Assembly (NCBI GenBank): GCA_947501445.1
Contig: CANMVS010000023.1
Location: 1 to 64,000 of the forward strand
Length of the DNA stretch: 64,000 nucleotides
Direction of reading: 5' to 3'
Origin: an uncultured Rhizobiaceae group bacterium
Lineage (GTDB): Bacteria; Pseudomonadota; Alphaproteobacteria; Rhizobiales; Rhizobiaceae
How positions within the stretch are numbered: the first letter of the stretch is position 1; each line of letters starts with the position of its first letter. Below the pieces are notes generated by a model that was given only the letters and a program-made list of their open reading frames with translations, made no database searches and was not told the DNA's origin. Of the stretch, positions 53,788 to 63,516 are shown piece by piece. A program made the translations under genes and the position numbers.

Positions 53788-55143
53788 GTGAAAGCGATAC
53801 GTGGGGCTTTCCTTGATTTTCTTGCCGACCCTTTTTACAAAAGCCAGGACGAGGCGGTGCGATTTCTGCCGGATGGCCTGCTTGTAATTGATGGCGAGCG
53901 GATCAAGGATTTTGGTGCCTTCGCGGATATTGCTGACGGATATGCCGGGGTGGAAACAACCCACTACACCAATCGCCTGATCCTGCCAGGTTTCATCGAC
54001 ACCCACATCCATTACCCACAGACCGAGATGATCGCAGCCTTCGGTGAGCAGCTTCTGGAGTGGCTCGAAAAGTACACTTTTCCAACCGAAATGAAATTTC
54101 GTGACAAGGCCTATGCCCGAAAAGTGGCCGACCGCTTTCTAAACCTGTTACTGGCCAACGGCACGACAACAGGGCAGGTGTTCACGACAACTTTTCCGCA
54201 GTCAGTCGATGCATTTTTCGAAGCCTGCAGTGAACGCAACATCTGCATGATAGCCGGCCTCACCGGGATCGACCGGCCCGGCCTGGCGCCACCGGATTAT
54301 CTGGATACGGCTGACTCCTTTTATGCCAACAGCAAGGAGCTGATCGAGCGCTGGCACAAGAAGGGACGCAACAAATACGCGATTACACCGCGCTTTGCCC
54401 TTGGTTCCACACGTGAGCAGTTGGCCCGCTGCGGCCAGCTCAAGGGTGAATATCCGGATACCTGGGTCAACACACACATGTCCGAGAACCACAAGGAGAT
54501 AGCCCAGGTCGCCGAACTCTTTCCGGAGGCCAAGGACTACCTGAACGTATATGAGCGGGCCGGCATCGTTGGCCCAAGGTTCACCGCCGGCCATTCGATC
54601 CACCTGAGCGATGATGCCTTTCAGCGCATGTCTTCTTCCAAGTCCTCAATCTCCTTTTGTCCGTCATCCAATCTTTTTCTGGGTAGCGGTCTTTTCATGC
54701 TTCAAAAGGCCAAATCAGTCGAGACGCCGGTTCTGGTCGGCGTTGGAACGGATATGGGTGCAGGTGACTGTTTCTCAATCCTGCGGGTACTCAATGACGC
54801 CTACAAGGTCGCTGCCCTGCAGGACCAGAAGCTCTCGGCGCTCAAGGGTCTTTATCTGGCGACACTGGGCGGCGCAAAGTCCCTGCTTCTGGAAGACGAG
54901 ATCGGCAGCTTTGATCAGGGTAAATTCGCTGATTTCGTTGTGACCAATCCACGGGCAACCTCAGTGCTCGATTTTCGCGCTGAGCAGGCACTGATTGATG
55001 TTAACGCAACACCTGAGGCGCAGGCACGTGAACGTATGGAACATGAGGCTTTTGGCATGATGGTACTGGGCGACGAACGTGCGGTTGAAGCAACCTATGT
55101 CAGTGGCGAGCTACTCTACAAAAAGCCCGCGGTTGTTGGCTGA
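53788..55143 (+). CDS. guaD: Guanine deaminase
   Basis: A zinc amidohydrolase converting guanine to xanthine, 451 residues. Metal and active-site motifs are visible: FIDTHIHYPQ near residue 69, NTHMSENHKE, AGHSIHLSDD and VGTDMGAGD (the last Asp ligand). The region FCPSSNLFLGSGLF is also typical of guanine deaminases. The GTG at 53788 follows GGGGGA by about 5 bases; a TTG at 53776 is in frame. It is 12 bases from the next gene, so the two are probably co-transcribed. It points to purine salvage or catabolism. Confidence 0.94.
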   Translation: MKAIRGAFLDFLADPFYKSQDEAVRFLPDGLLVIDGERIKDFGAFADIADGYAGVETTHYTNRLILPGFIDTHIHYPQTEMIAAFGEQLLEWLEKYTFPTEMKFRDKAYARKVADRFLNLLLANGTTTGQVFTTTFPQSVDAFFEACSERNICMIAGLTGIDRPGLAPPDYLDTADSFYANSKELIERWHKKGRNKYAITPRFALGSTREQLARCGQLKGEYPDTWVNTHMSENHKEIAQVAELFPEAKDYLNVYERAGIVGPRFTAGHSIHLSDDAFQRMSSSKSSISFCPSSNLFLGSGLFMLQKAKSVETPVLVGVGTDMGAGDCFSILRVLNDAYKVAALQDQKLSALKGLYLATLGGAKSLLLEDEIGSFDQGKFADFVVTNPRATSVLDFRAEQALIDVNATPEAQARERMEHEAFGMMVLGDERAVEATYVSGELLYKKPAVVG

Positions 55144-55155
55144 ATTGGCGCAGGG

Positions 55156-56103
55156 ATGAGCAACGCACCAGCCAAGGCGTCCACTGTGGTATTGTCCCGG
55201 AAATCAGCACCGGGTCAAGACATCGTCTATCATCAATGGCATCAGGAGGTGGTGGCGATTGCCCAGGGCTTCGAAGGCCTGATTTCGGTAAATCTCTATG
55301 ATCCGATTGACAGTGTGCAGGACCAGTGGGTTCAGATGATCAGCTTCGATTCCGTTGATCACCTGCAGGCTTTTTTGAACGATGAAACCTATAAAACCAA
55401 ACTGGTGGATTCACAGGCCCGGTTTGATGCGCCGATCACCCAGCAGGTGATCGCAAGCGCCAAACCAGCAGCTGTTCCGGTAACCGTCGTGATCTCGCAG
55501 CTCCTCAAACCGGGTTTCGAAGCGGAATATCAAAAATGGCAACTCGAGATTGATCGTGCTGCCAAGACGTATCCGGGATTTCTGGGTACCGAAATGATCA
55601 AGCCGGTGCCGGGCGTACAAAACGAGTGGGTTGTGGTCTTTCGCTTTGATTCCACAAAACATCTGGACGACTGGTTTGCTTCTCAGCTGCACGATCAACT
55701 CATGAAGCAGGCAGAGCCATTTTTTGAAAAGGTCCATGTGCGTCGGGTCGGGCGTGGTTTCGAAGACTGGTTCGCCAATGCGGCGGGCGATGTGAGTGGT
55801 GGCCCCTCCCAGTGGAAAATGGCGATGGTGGTGCTACTGACCCTTTATCCAACGGTCATGTTACTAACCCTCTTCGTTGGTCCGCTTTTTGCTGATTGGC
55901 CGCTTCCCTACGCCATGTTTGCATCGAACGTCCTGAGCGTCGTCATCCTGACCGCTCTGATCATGCCGCTGGTAACCCGGGCGCTTGGCTTTTGGCTGGA
56001 CGAAGAGACCGGATCGAAAACGTCCACGACAGTTTTCGGTGCCGGGATGATTCTGATGCTCTACGCTGTAATGGTCGCACTGTTTGTCGCGGTGACAGGG
56101 TAG
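55156..56103 (+). CDS. Membrane protein with two ABM (monooxygenase-like) domains
   Basis: A 315-residue protein. Two antibiotic-biosynthesis-monooxygenase-like ferredoxin domains are recognisable: about residues 8-100 (VVLSRKSAPGQDIVYHQWHQEVVAIAQ, quoted in part) and about 108-200 (VVISQLLKPGFEAEYQKWQLEI). They share the GQ/GFE..YQ.WQ..I pattern, so they look duplicated. Three hydrophobic segments follow (about 222-245, 252-272, 292-312). Such domains usually bind small molecules or haem-like compounds; catalysis is unproven. It starts 12 bases after guaD after an AGGG site. Confidence 0.82.
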   Translation: MSNAPAKASTVVLSRKSAPGQDIVYHQWHQEVVAIAQGFEGLISVNLYDPIDSVQDQWVQMISFDSVDHLQAFLNDETYKTKLVDSQARFDAPITQQVIASAKPAAVPVTVVISQLLKPGFEAEYQKWQLEIDRAAKTYPGFLGTEMIKPVPGVQNEWVVVFRFDSTKHLDDWFASQLHDQLMKQAEPFFEKVHVRRVGRGFEDWFANAAGDVSGGPSQWKMAMVVLLTLYPTVMLLTLFVGPLFADWPLPYAMFASNVLSVVILTALIMPLVTRALGFWLDEETGSKTSTTVFGAGMILMLYAVMVALFVAVTG

Positions 56104-56198
56104 AACCAGACCTGCGATACGAGAACCTTTTGAATCTCACTCTGGAAAACAGGGGCACAGGCATTGATCTGACGCCTGATGGCGCCACGCCGCGCTGA

Positions 56199-56600
56199 TC
56201 ACTGACCGTATCGCTGCAACCGCTGCTCCAGCGTACCGCTGTGCAGTTCGAACAGGTGGTTGTCATAATCGTAGAAATAGATCGAGTGGCCTTCGCCCTC
56301 CACCCTTGCGCGGCCCTGGCGCACCTGCAGACCCAGTGCCTGAATGCGTTGCAGGCGGTCATCATATTCATGTGGTTCCATTTTGAACGCGACATGGTTG
56401 TAGGTGCGCTCGCTCAAAGGGTCGCCCTCCATAATGGCAATCCAGAGCCCGGCCACATCAAAAAAGCGCTCCTTTGACAGCGAATAGCTTGTATCGCCAC
56501 TGTCGTAGATTTTCCTGCCATCAAGGACCTTGATGAGCATCTCTTCCATCCTGCCCAGATCGCTGACGATAAAGGTCATGTGGCTCAGGCCTTGAATCAA
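56199..56600 (-). CDS. fosX: FosX-type fosfomycin resistance hydrolase homologue
   Basis: A 133-residue glyoxalase-fold metalloenzyme of the FosX family, which inactivates fosfomycin by adding water to its epoxide. With the TTG start at 56600 (GAGGAA 6-7 bases upstream) the numbering matches the known Listeria FosX: metal ligands His7 (GLSHMTF), His69 (RTYNHVAF) and Glu118 (NHLFELH), and the catalytic base Glu44 (SLSKERF). The signature GLWIAIMEGDPLSERTYNH and the segment GHSIYFYDYDNHLFEL also match. An upstream extension to 56651 is in frame but would disturb this numbering. Fosfomycin resistance itself is not shown by sequence, as rhizobial FosX homologues can have weak activity. Confidence 0.9.
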   Translation of the reverse strand: MIQGLSHMTFIVSDLGRMEEMLIKVLDGRKIYDSGDTSYSLSKERFFDVAGLWIAIMEGDPLSERTYNHVAFKMEPHEYDDRLQRIQALGLQVRQGRARVEGEGHSIYFYDYDNHLFELHSGTLEQRLQRYGQ

Positions 56601-56739
56601 TGTGTTTTCCTCATGTGATTGTCTTTGCCCGGACAGCAAATTCAGCGCCACTTAGGGCACATGACCGGGAGCAAAGCAGGTTCAACATCAATGTCCGATT
56701 TATTCAATACTTTGGCGCATATGTGTGGCAAAAGAGGGC

Positions 56740-57126
56740 ATGAAACTTGGATATACAATCATATACGTGGACAATGTCGTTGAAACCGTGGCGTTTTATG
56801 AAACGGCCTTTGGTCTGAAACAGCGCTTCATTCACGAAAGCAACCTCTACGCCGAGATGGATACCGGTGAAACGGCTTTGGCCTTTGCGGGCAATGAGGC
56901 AGCGGAGATCAACCAGATTGCCATTACGCCCAATGCGCCTGACCGATTGCCGGCAGGTTGGGAAATCTGTTTTGTGGTCGATGATGTCGCAGCGGCCTTT
57001 GAAAAGGCCGTTGAGTGTGGCGCAAAACCCGTCATGCAGCCGGCCCGGAAGCCCTGGGGGCAGACGGTGTCCTATGTGCGTGATCTGAATGGCTGCCTGG
57101 TGGAAATAGCATCACCAATGGCCTGA
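56740..57126 (+). CDS. VOC (glyoxalase-fold) family protein
   Basis: A 128-residue single-domain protein of the vicinal oxygen chelate superfamily. It starts [21 protein letters not shown] and ends with [13 protein letters not shown], with the [19 protein letters not shown] middle typical of bleomycin-resistance/dioxygenase-like members. Metal ligands are less clear than in the FosX neighbour. The ATG at 56740 follows AGAGGG closely; a GTG at 56725 is in frame. Its 3' end overlaps the convergent histidine kinase gene by 55 bases. Confidence 0.82.
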   Translation: MKLGYTIIYVDNVVETVAFYETAFGLKQRFIHESNLYAEMDTGETALAFAGNEAAEINQIAITPNAPDRLPAGWEICFVVDDVAAAFEKAVECGAKPVMQPARKPWGQTVSYVRDLNGCLVEIASPMA

Positions 57127-59519
57127 TCCTCAACAGACCCCAGCCAGTCATTGACCTTCTGGGCAAGTTTTTCCGGCGATATGGGTTTGGGCAGATAGTC
57201 ATCCATACCGGCTTCGAGGCAGCGTGCCCGATCATCCTTGAGTGCATGGGCCGTGACCCCGATGATGGGTGTATGAACACCGGTTCCTTTTTCCTGCTGC
57301 CGAATGAAGGCTGTTGCCTGATAGCCATTTTTGCGCGGCATGGAGACATCCATCAGGATCAGCTTCGGCCGCAGGGTTTTCCATAATTCGATCGCCTCCT
57401 GGCCATCAATGGCAATCTTAAAAGAGCGTCCTGTCTCGCCCAGCATGTGATCAAAAACCATCTGATTGACCTCATTGTCTTCGGCGACAAGAATGTCGGT
57501 GCGCGCTGTCTCGCCCGGTTCCTGTGCAACCAGTGCCGGTGCAACCGATGGTGCCTCTTCATTGGCATGGATTGTCAATGGAGTGTGGGCGATCGTCGAT
57601 TGCTCCGGTGAGTGGAATACCGGAACACCAGGTGTGCCAGCTGGCAGTTGTGGCGCGGCTCCGGGCCTTGCCAGAATGTCGGTGAGTGTTTCCAGCATTA
57701 ATGAGGCACGAACCGGTTTCATCAAATAGGAAACAAATCCATAATGCGCGCATAGTTCGGCTGTGCCGGTGTGATCCACGGCCGTCATCAACAGAACCGG
57801 GGTATTCGAGATGGGCGTGCCGGGCACAAAAACATCCCTCAGGCGCTGCCCATCGGCCTCGGGAATTTGTGTATCGAGAATGATCAGATCGATTGGCAGT
57901 CCGAGATCCAGCGACCGTTCGGCCAGTTGCGCCGCTAGGGCGATTGAATCAACCGCTGCGCAATCAAACGACCAGCTGTTCAATTGCTCGCGAATGACGT
58001 CCTGGCTGGTTTTGCTGCTGTCAATGACCAGTATACGCGCGCCGGACAGATCAGCGGGTGATGTCGTTACCGCTTTGCGGTTTTGCTGACCAACAGGCAA
58101 TGTAAATTCAGCCCAGAATGTTGAGCCCTTGCCCATGGAACTGTCGACACCAATGCGGCCGCCCATAAGGTCCACAAGGCCCGCTGCTATGGCCAAACCA
58201 AGTCCGGTGCCTTCGTGGCGCCGGGTCGACGAACCATCCACCTGACTGAATTTGTCGAATATAATATTGAGTTTATCGGCGGGAATTCCCGGTCCGCTGT
58301 CCTGGACATTCAGTCGGATCTGCGCATTCTCACCGGCCTGCGTGCCGATGATATTGACAAGTATCTGACCCTTTTCGGTGAATTTGACGGCATTGCCGAC
58401 GATATTGGTCAATACCTGGCGGATGCGACCGACATCGCCGATGAAGACATCCGGCAGGCCCGGGTCGTAGCGAACCACCATCTCCAGGTCCTTTTCCGCG
58501 ACGCTGCCTGACAGCAAGGTAGCGACATCCTCAACCGCTTCACGCAGATTGAATGGCGCGGTATTGAGCTTCATTTGTCGGGCGTCGATTTTCGAGAAAT
58601 CCAGAATATCATTGATGATGGTCAGCAATGCCTGTCCGGACTTGACGATAATGTCGGTGAATGTGCGTTGTTTGGTGCCAAGTTCGGTGCGCGCCAGAAG
58701 TTCTGCCATACCCAGAACGCCGTTCATTGGTGTTCTGATTTCATGACTCATATTGGCCAGAAACTCGGATTTCGTTTTTTCTGCGGCCTTGGCTTTGCGG
58801 CTTTCCTCACGCGCCTGCGCTATCGCTGCGTCGAGGTGGCGTATGGTGCGCCACAACAATATGTCAATCGGAATGAAAACCAGAAAACCAAGCGCCAGCA
58901 AGACGCCAATTGTTGTCAGCAGAAAGGTCTGAACCTTCTTGCCCTGGGAGACAACAGTGTCTTTCAGTGTATTCAAAATCACCTGAGAGATTTTGGTGCC
59001 GGTGTGCTGCAAAAAGCTGTCATAGGTGGAAAACAGGACACGGCCCGCCCAGCGCAAATCCGCAACAGTTTGTGCGGCGTCGACCTCACTGCCGTTGCTG
59101 ATGCGCTGATAATGTTTGAATGGATTGTCGGCCCGCATGTAACGATCGGCTTTAAAAACACCGAGTTTGAGTGTTTCGGGTGTCTGCGGGTCTTCCCATA
59201 GTTTGCGAAACTTGAGGTATTGCTCTTCAACGGCAACCTGCCGGAACCGCAGGCCTTTCTTGACCGAGTCAACACCGGCATTTTCTTCCAGCGTTCCCAC
59301 CTGCTCGGCACGGTCTGCCAGTGAGGTTAAGGCATCATCCAGCTTTGCCAGCTGGTTTATCATCAGCCCGAGATGGCTGATCTGGCGGTTTTGTGCCGAT
59401 TGCTCGCTGTAAAACCAGACGCAAATGGTGCCGATCAGCAAAAGGGTCGCGACATAGCCGACCCTGAGGCAGGTGGAGAGACGTCGCCTTGCCCGTGCGT
59501 TGTCGCCAAATTCGTCCAT
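57072..59519 (-). CDS. Hybrid sensor histidine kinase with two receiver domains
   Basis: An 815-residue inner-membrane kinase. Two membrane segments (about 20-38 and 203-223) bracket a periplasmic sensor of about 165 residues. The HisKA domain has the phospho-acceptor His259 in [10 protein letters not shown]; the ATPase domain has [17 protein letters not shown] and [11 protein letters not shown]1 (about residues 495-605) keeps the Asp in ILDTQIP and the Lys in LMKP, but the first acidic pair is IDSS, so metal binding may be impaired. REC2 (about 675-795) is canonical (VAEDNE, MDVSMP, LPKP). No partner regulator is adjacent. The 3' end overlaps the VOC gene. Confidence 0.94.
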   Translation of the reverse strand: MDEFGDNARARRRLSTCLRVGYVATLLLIGTICVWFYSEQSAQNRQISHLGLMINQLAKLDDALTSLADRAEQVGTLEENAGVDSVKKGLRFRQVAVEEQYLKFRKLWEDPQTPETLKLGVFKADRYMRADNPFKHYQRISNGSEVDAAQTVADLRWAGRVLFSTYDSFLQHTGTKISQVILNTLKDTVVSQGKKVQTFLLTTIGVLLALGFLVFIPIDILLWRTIRHLDAAIAQAREESRKAKAAEKTKSEFLANMSHEIRTPMNGVLGMAELLARTELGTKQRTFTDIIVKSGQALLTIINDILDFSKIDARQMKLNTAPFNLREAVEDVATLLSGSVAEKDLEMVVRYDPGLPDVFIGDVGRIRQVLTNIVGNAVKFTEKGQILVNIIGTQAGENAQIRLNVQDSGPGIPADKLNIIFDKFSQVDGSSTRRHEGTGLGLAIAAGLVDLMGGRIGVDSSMGKGSTFWAEFTLPVGQQNRKAVTTSPADLSGARILVIDSSKTSQDVIREQLNSWSFDCAAVDSIALAAQLAERSLDLGLPIDLIILDTQIPEADGQRLRDVFVPGTPISNTPVLLMTAVDHTGTAELCAHYGFVSYLMKPVRASLMLETLTDILARPGAAPQLPAGTPGVPVFHSPEQSTIAHTPLTIHANEEAPSVAPALVAQEPGETARTDILVAEDNEVNQMVFDHMLGETGRSFKIAIDGQEAIELWKTLRPKLILMDVSMPRKNGYQATAFIRQQEKGTGVHTPIIGVTAHALKDDRARCLEAGMDDYLPKPISPEKLAQKVNDWLGSVEDQAIGDAISTRQPFRSRT

Positions 59520-59729
59520 TTATCACCGAGCCAATGCAATAGGCACCCATGGGGTGCGTTGCTGAATTTCAAGCAATTTTATCTGCAAGGTGGCGTGAAC
59601 GCCGCATCTGCGTCATCTTTGGAAAATCGCCAAAAACGCGCAATGCTATGCAGGCATATCCTCATGATTGCGCCTGCATATTTTCAAGGAACGGTTAATG
59701 GAGACTTAATGCCCGGTTTCTGCGGCCTG
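59520..59729. other. Intergenic stretch between kinase and ispA
   Basis: About 210 bases that must carry the kinase promoter (minus strand). A short CG-rich stretch is present but no clear terminator or promoter hexamers. Confidence 0.3.
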
Positions 59730-60644
59730 CTAATGTTCGCGGTTTGCGATGAATTGTGCTGCACAGGACAATATTGCGCCGCCCGGACCAAAGGGTTGCA
59801 GCAAATCTGTTGCTTCCCTGACCAGGCCGGTCAATTGGGTGCGCGCCCAGTCGGTGCCGTGCAATGCAACCAGGGTGCCTTTGCCGCGCCCTGCGTCTTT
59901 CCCGGTGGCCTTTCCCATGGCTTGGGTGTCCGATGTCACATCAAGCAGATCATCTGACAGTTGAAAGGCCAGTCCAATTGCCTCACCAAAACGCTTCAGA
60001 CATTCCCGGTCCGCATTGCCTGAACCGGAAATAATCGCGCCGGCTTCACAGGCAAAACGGATCAATGCACCGGTCTTCATCGCCTGCAGTGTGATAATGC
60101 CTGCTTCATCGGGGTGGTGGTGCTCGGCCTGCAGGTCCAGCGCCTGCCCACCGGCCATGCCGCCAATACCCGCAGCGCGCGCCAGCGCCAATACCAGCTC
60201 AGATTTTCTGTCCGCCGGCAGGTCGGTTTCAGGCGCTGCGATGAGATCAAACGCCAGGGTCAAGAGCGCATCGCCTGCCAAAATGGCCGTCGCATCGTCA
60301 AATTCCACATGCACCGTGGGCAATCCGCGGCGAAGGTCATCATCATCCATGGCTGGCAGGTCATCATGGATCAGTGAGTAGCAATGCAGACATTCCACAG
60401 CCGCTGCGACACGCATCGCGGCGGCCTCATCACCACCCAGCAGCGCCGTCGTCTCCAGCACGAGAAACGGCCGCAACCGTTTGCCGCCATTCAACACGCC
60501 GTGGCGCATGGCTGCCAGCAGGCGTGGGGGCCTGGCAATTTCATTGTCACGCGGGCGGGCGTCCAGCAGGTCTGCCAGCGCCAGATCGGTTTGCTGTGCC
60601 CGCTCGCTCAAGCGCAGGGCGAATTCCATCATGTCTTCACTCAT
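59730..60644 (-). CDS. ispA: Farnesyl diphosphate synthase (polyprenyl synthetase)
   Basis: A 304-residue prenyltransferase that condenses IPP with DMAPP and GPP. The first Asp-rich motif is LIHDDLPAMDDDDLRRG and the second is FQLSDDLLDVTSD. GGKRLRPFLV (substrate Lys/Arg) and AGDALLTLAFDL are also seen. Size fits IspA-type farnesyl diphosphate synthases. The ATG at 60644 is chosen because the 28 upstream codons to 60728 do not match the family. It is divergent from mtgA. Confidence 0.92.
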   Translation of the reverse strand: MSEDMMEFALRLSERAQQTDLALADLLDARPRDNEIARPPRLLAAMRHGVLNGGKRLRPFLVLETTALLGGDEAAAMRVAAAVECLHCYSLIHDDLPAMDDDDLRRGLPTVHVEFDDATAILAGDALLTLAFDLIAAPETDLPADRKSELVLALARAAGIGGMAGGQALDLQAEHHHPDEAGIITLQAMKTGALIRFACEAGAIISGSGNADRECLKRFGEAIGLAFQLSDDLLDVTSDTQAMGKATGKDAGRGKGTLVALHGTDWARTQLTGLVREATDLLQPFGPGGAILSCAAQFIANREH

Positions 60645-60731
60645 GAAGCCGTCTTCGCATGATGTGATCGTATCGGCAATGCATTCTTTCGGTTCAAATT
60701 CACGCGCGGATACTCTAATGAAAAGCAACGG

Positions 60732-61466
60732 TTGAAGTCAGATGAGATTGTGTTGGCGCAAAAACGGAAAAGACAAACAGGCAAACGATCCGCGGCGTCA
60801 GTCAAACGGTTGCTGATCTATGGGGTGATTGCGGTTCTGCTATTGCCGGTGGTGCTGATTGCACTGTATCGGCCAGCCTTTGTGCACCCCATATCAACAC
60901 TCATGCTGCGTGATGTTGTTTTGCTGCATGGCTACAACAGGCAATGGGTCAAGCTTGATGATATTGCGCCAGCGCTGGCCCAATCCGTCCTGATGTCAGA
61001 AGACGGCAAATACTGTTTTCACGACGGTGTCGACTGGAGCCAGCTCAACAAGGTCATTGATGGTGCCCTGGAAGGGGAACGCACCCGCGGTGCCAGCACC
61101 ATTCCCATGCAGACGGTCAAGAACCTGTTTTTATGGTCAAGCCGGTCCTATGTCCGAAAAGGACTGGAGGTGCCCCTGGCCATGCTCGCCGATGCGGTCT
61201 GGTCAAAACGCCGATTGCTGGAAATTTACCTCAACATTGCCGAATGGGCGCCGGGAATCTACGGCATAGAAGCGGCCTCGCAGCATTATTACGGTATCCC
61301 GGCTGCAAAACTGTCGCGCAGAAGGGCAGCCTATCTGGCCGTGACACTGCCAAACCCCAATGTGCGCAATCCGACAAAGCCCTCCAATGGCATGGTGCGG
61401 CTAGCGCGGATTGTCGAGCGGCGGGCGCATCAGTCCGGCGCATACATCAAATGTCTTGATGATTAG
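60732..61466 (+). CDS. mtgA: Monofunctional peptidoglycan glycosyltransferase MtgA
   Basis: A membrane-anchored GT51 enzyme that polymerises lipid II into glycan strands, about 244 residues. One membrane segment (about residues 25-47) precedes the catalytic domain with [14 protein letters not shown] (catalytic Glu), [16 protein letters not shown], the [14 protein letters not shown] motif, and [11 protein letters not shown]. The start is unresolved: a TTG at 60732 opens the frame, while GTG at 60750 is possible, and neither has a strong ribosome-binding site. Divergent from ispA; the wider ispA-mtgA-rpmF neighbourhood is familiar from rhizobia, here with two extra genes. Confidence 0.92.
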   Translation: MKSDEIVLAQKRKRQTGKRSAASVKRLLIYGVIAVLLLPVVLIALYRPAFVHPISTLMLRDVVLLHGYNRQWVKLDDIAPALAQSVLMSEDGKYCFHDGVDWSQLNKVIDGALEGERTRGASTIPMQTVKNLFLWSSRSYVRKGLEVPLAMLADAVWSKRRLLEIYLNIAEWAPGIYGIEAASQHYYGIPAAKLSRRRAAYLAVTLPNPNVRNPTKPSNGMVRLARIVERRAHQSGAYIKCLDD

Positions 61467-61537
61467 ATTTCATTCTATTTGTTGGATCATTGGACAACGC
61501 ACAATTATACCCGGTCAGATATAAGTGAGGAATTGGC

Positions 61538-62251
61538 ATGGCAGCACTGCAGACCAGAAAATATCTGGAAGAGCTGGTCGACACCGACAAGGATCGTCAA
61601 CCGCGGCATTTCGGTACCCGCTACAACGAAGCAGGCCAATTTGTCACCGAGCGCGGCAATACAGTTGTGTGTCACGTACGGGAAGGCTCTGTAAGCCAAA
61701 AGGCGCTGTTGGACGTACGCAACAGGCTGATGCAGAGCCGCTACGCTGGTCATTTTGCCTTCACCGCACCCTCGAGCCTTCATATGACCCTGAGTGAAGG
61801 GGTCATAGAGACACGGCGTGCAGAAAATTTCTGGCCAGCCTCAATGGACCTCAACGCCTCCGTTGACGCGGTAACCCGGGCCTATATGCCGCGCATGCGC
61901 GACGTGGCTGACTGTGGAACCTTTGAAATGAAGATTGATGCTGTCACGCCCAATGGTCTGGCTGTATCCGGGGCGACGCAAAAGGATGCCGCGACCCTCA
62001 CTGCGTGGCGTGACGCGTTGATTGGTGCCTTTGGCTATCGCCAGCCCAATCACGATGCCTATGGCTTCCATATCACCATGGCCTATATCATCAAATGGTT
62101 GCCTGAGGCGGCGGTGGATGACTACGTCGTCCTGCTTGAGGATTGTCTTTCCCATCTGCGTGAAACCATCACGACACTGGAGCTGGACAAGCCGGCCTTT
62201 TGCACATTTGAGGACATGAACCATTTCGAACCCCGTCTCCATCTGGCCTGA
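61538..62251 (+). CDS. DUF1868 protein, 2H-phosphoesterase-like
   Basis: A 237-residue protein of the DUF1868 family. It contains two HxT-type motifs, SLHMTLSEG near residue 82 and YGFHITMAY near residue 180, the pair of catalytic motifs of the 2H phosphoesterase superfamily (LigT, cyclic phosphodiesterases). So an RNA or nucleotide cyclic phosphate substrate is plausible but unproven. GAGGAA lies about 7 bases before the ATG. It lies between mtgA and a GST gene. Confidence 0.83.
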   Translation: MAALQTRKYLEELVDTDKDRQPRHFGTRYNEAGQFVTERGNTVVCHVREGSVSQKALLDVRNRLMQSRYAGHFAFTAPSSLHMTLSEGVIETRRAENFWPASMDLNASVDAVTRAYMPRMRDVADCGTFEMKIDAVTPNGLAVSGATQKDAATLTAWRDALIGAFGYRQPNHDAYGFHITMAYIIKWLPEAAVDDYVVLLEDCLSHLRETITTLELDKPAFCTFEDMNHFEPRLHLA

Positions 62252-62297
62252 CGGGGAAGGCGGTCTGCAAATCAATCCAAAACAGGAGTTTCCCCGC

Positions 62298-62945
62298 ATG
62301 GATGCGTTTACCCTATACATCGGCAACAAGAATTATTCCTCCTGGTCCCTTCGCCCGTGGATTGCCATGCGCGCTCTGGATATTGAGTTTACCGAGGCGC
62401 TGGTGCCATTTGACATGGCCGCGGGCAATCCGGCGTTTGCTGCGTTTTCGCCGACAAACAAGGTGCCGGTGCTTAAACACGGAGATTTCCACATCTGGGA
62501 ATCCCTGGCCATTTTGGAGTATGTCGCGGATTTGTACCCGGACAAGGGGTTGTGGCCCCAGGACCCGAAATTGCGTGCCCAGGCGCGATCTGTATGTTGT
62601 GAAATGTTGAGCGGATTTGGCGGGCTGCGATCGCAGTGCCCGATGAATATGCGCCGGGAGCCTGGTGCCATTGCTCTTTCGGCGCAGACCAGACGCGATA
62701 TTGTGCGCATTGAAAAACTGTGGGCGCAATGCCTTGAACAATCCGGTGGTCCGTTTCTATTTGGTGCATTCGGGATAGCCGATGCAATGTTTGCGCCTGT
62801 TGTGAACCGGTTTGAGGTCTATTGTCTCAGCGAAGATGCAACGGCCAGAACCTATATGACCCACATGAAGGGCCTGCCGGCCTGGAAAGAATGGGAACTT
62901 GCCGGTCGCGCCGAACCCTGGATCGTCGAAGAAGATGAAGCGTGA
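62298..62945 (+). CDS. Glutathione S-transferase family protein
   Basis: A 215-residue thioredoxin-fold transferase. The N-terminal domain shows YIGNKNYSSWSLRPWIAMRA, with the Ser-Ser-Trp position where the catalytic Ser/Cys lies, and NKVPVLKHGDFHIWESLAILEYV with the cis-Pro and Glu-Ser glutathione-binding pair. The all-helical C-terminal domain follows. Starts 46 bases after the DUF1868 gene. It is probably a zeta- or beta-like member; the substrate is unknown. Confidence 0.92.
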   Translation: MDAFTLYIGNKNYSSWSLRPWIAMRALDIEFTEALVPFDMAAGNPAFAAFSPTNKVPVLKHGDFHIWESLAILEYVADLYPDKGLWPQDPKLRAQARSVCCEMLSGFGGLRSQCPMNMRREPGAIALSAQTRRDIVRIEKLWAQCLEQSGGPFLFGAFGIADAMFAPVVNRFEVYCLSEDATARTYMTHMKGLPAWKEWELAGRAEPWIVEEDEA

Positions 62946-63173
62946 TGTATGAAGGGCAGGTCGGTCAAAAAAGGCTCGCATTTTTCGCGTTTCGTGTTAA
63001 ATAACAGCCAATCTTGGGGTTGATTGACCCGATTGATAAAAAAATCGTCGCGGGTGCTGGTCAAACCTATGTTTGACCTGTATAAGCCCGCCCAAATTCC
63101 GATATTGACACGGGTCTTTTTTCGGCCGCCGATTGGCCGAAGAAAACGTATTGCCCGCGAGTGGAGTAAAGAA

Positions 63174-63359
63174 ATGGCTGTACCTAAAAGTAAAATTTCC
63201 CGCTCAAAGCGCGGCATGCGTCGTGCAACTGATGCGCTGAGAGACCCTTCCTATGTGGAAGACAAGAATTCCGGCGAACTGCGTCGCCCACACCATATTG
63301 ATCTGAAGACCGGTATGTATCGTGGACGTCAGGTTCTGGCCAAAAAAGCAGAAGCATAA
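63174..63359 (+). CDS. rpmF: 50S ribosomal protein L32
   Basis: A 61-residue ribosomal protein starting [19 protein letters not shown], the standard L32 N-terminus, and ending VLAKKAEA. The ATG at 63174 follows GGAG. It lacks the Cys pairs of zinc-type L32, as usual in alphaproteobacteria. Followed by a strong terminator. Confidence 0.97.
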   Translation: MAVPKSKISRSKRGMRRATDALRDPSYVEDKNSGELRRPHHIDLKTGMYRGRQVLAKKAEA

Positions 63360-63383
63360 ATCAGGCTGCACAAGCCAGATGAG

Positions 63384-63410
63384 AAGGCCGGTGTCGAACC
63401 GGCCTTTTTT
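63384..63410 (+). terminator. Rho-independent terminator of rpmF
   Basis: Perfect 8-bp GC-rich stem (AAGGCCGG / CCGGCCTT), 7-base loop, then a T-run to 63410, 24 bases after the rpmF stop. Confidence 0.92.
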
Positions 63411-63516
63411 GTTGCCTGCATTTTTCCTGCGAAGATTGCATTATCTGTGATTTTCCCTACCGACAGACAACGGCGATTGAGGCATAATGGCCTAATCTGA
63501 AGCCGAGGACATCTGC

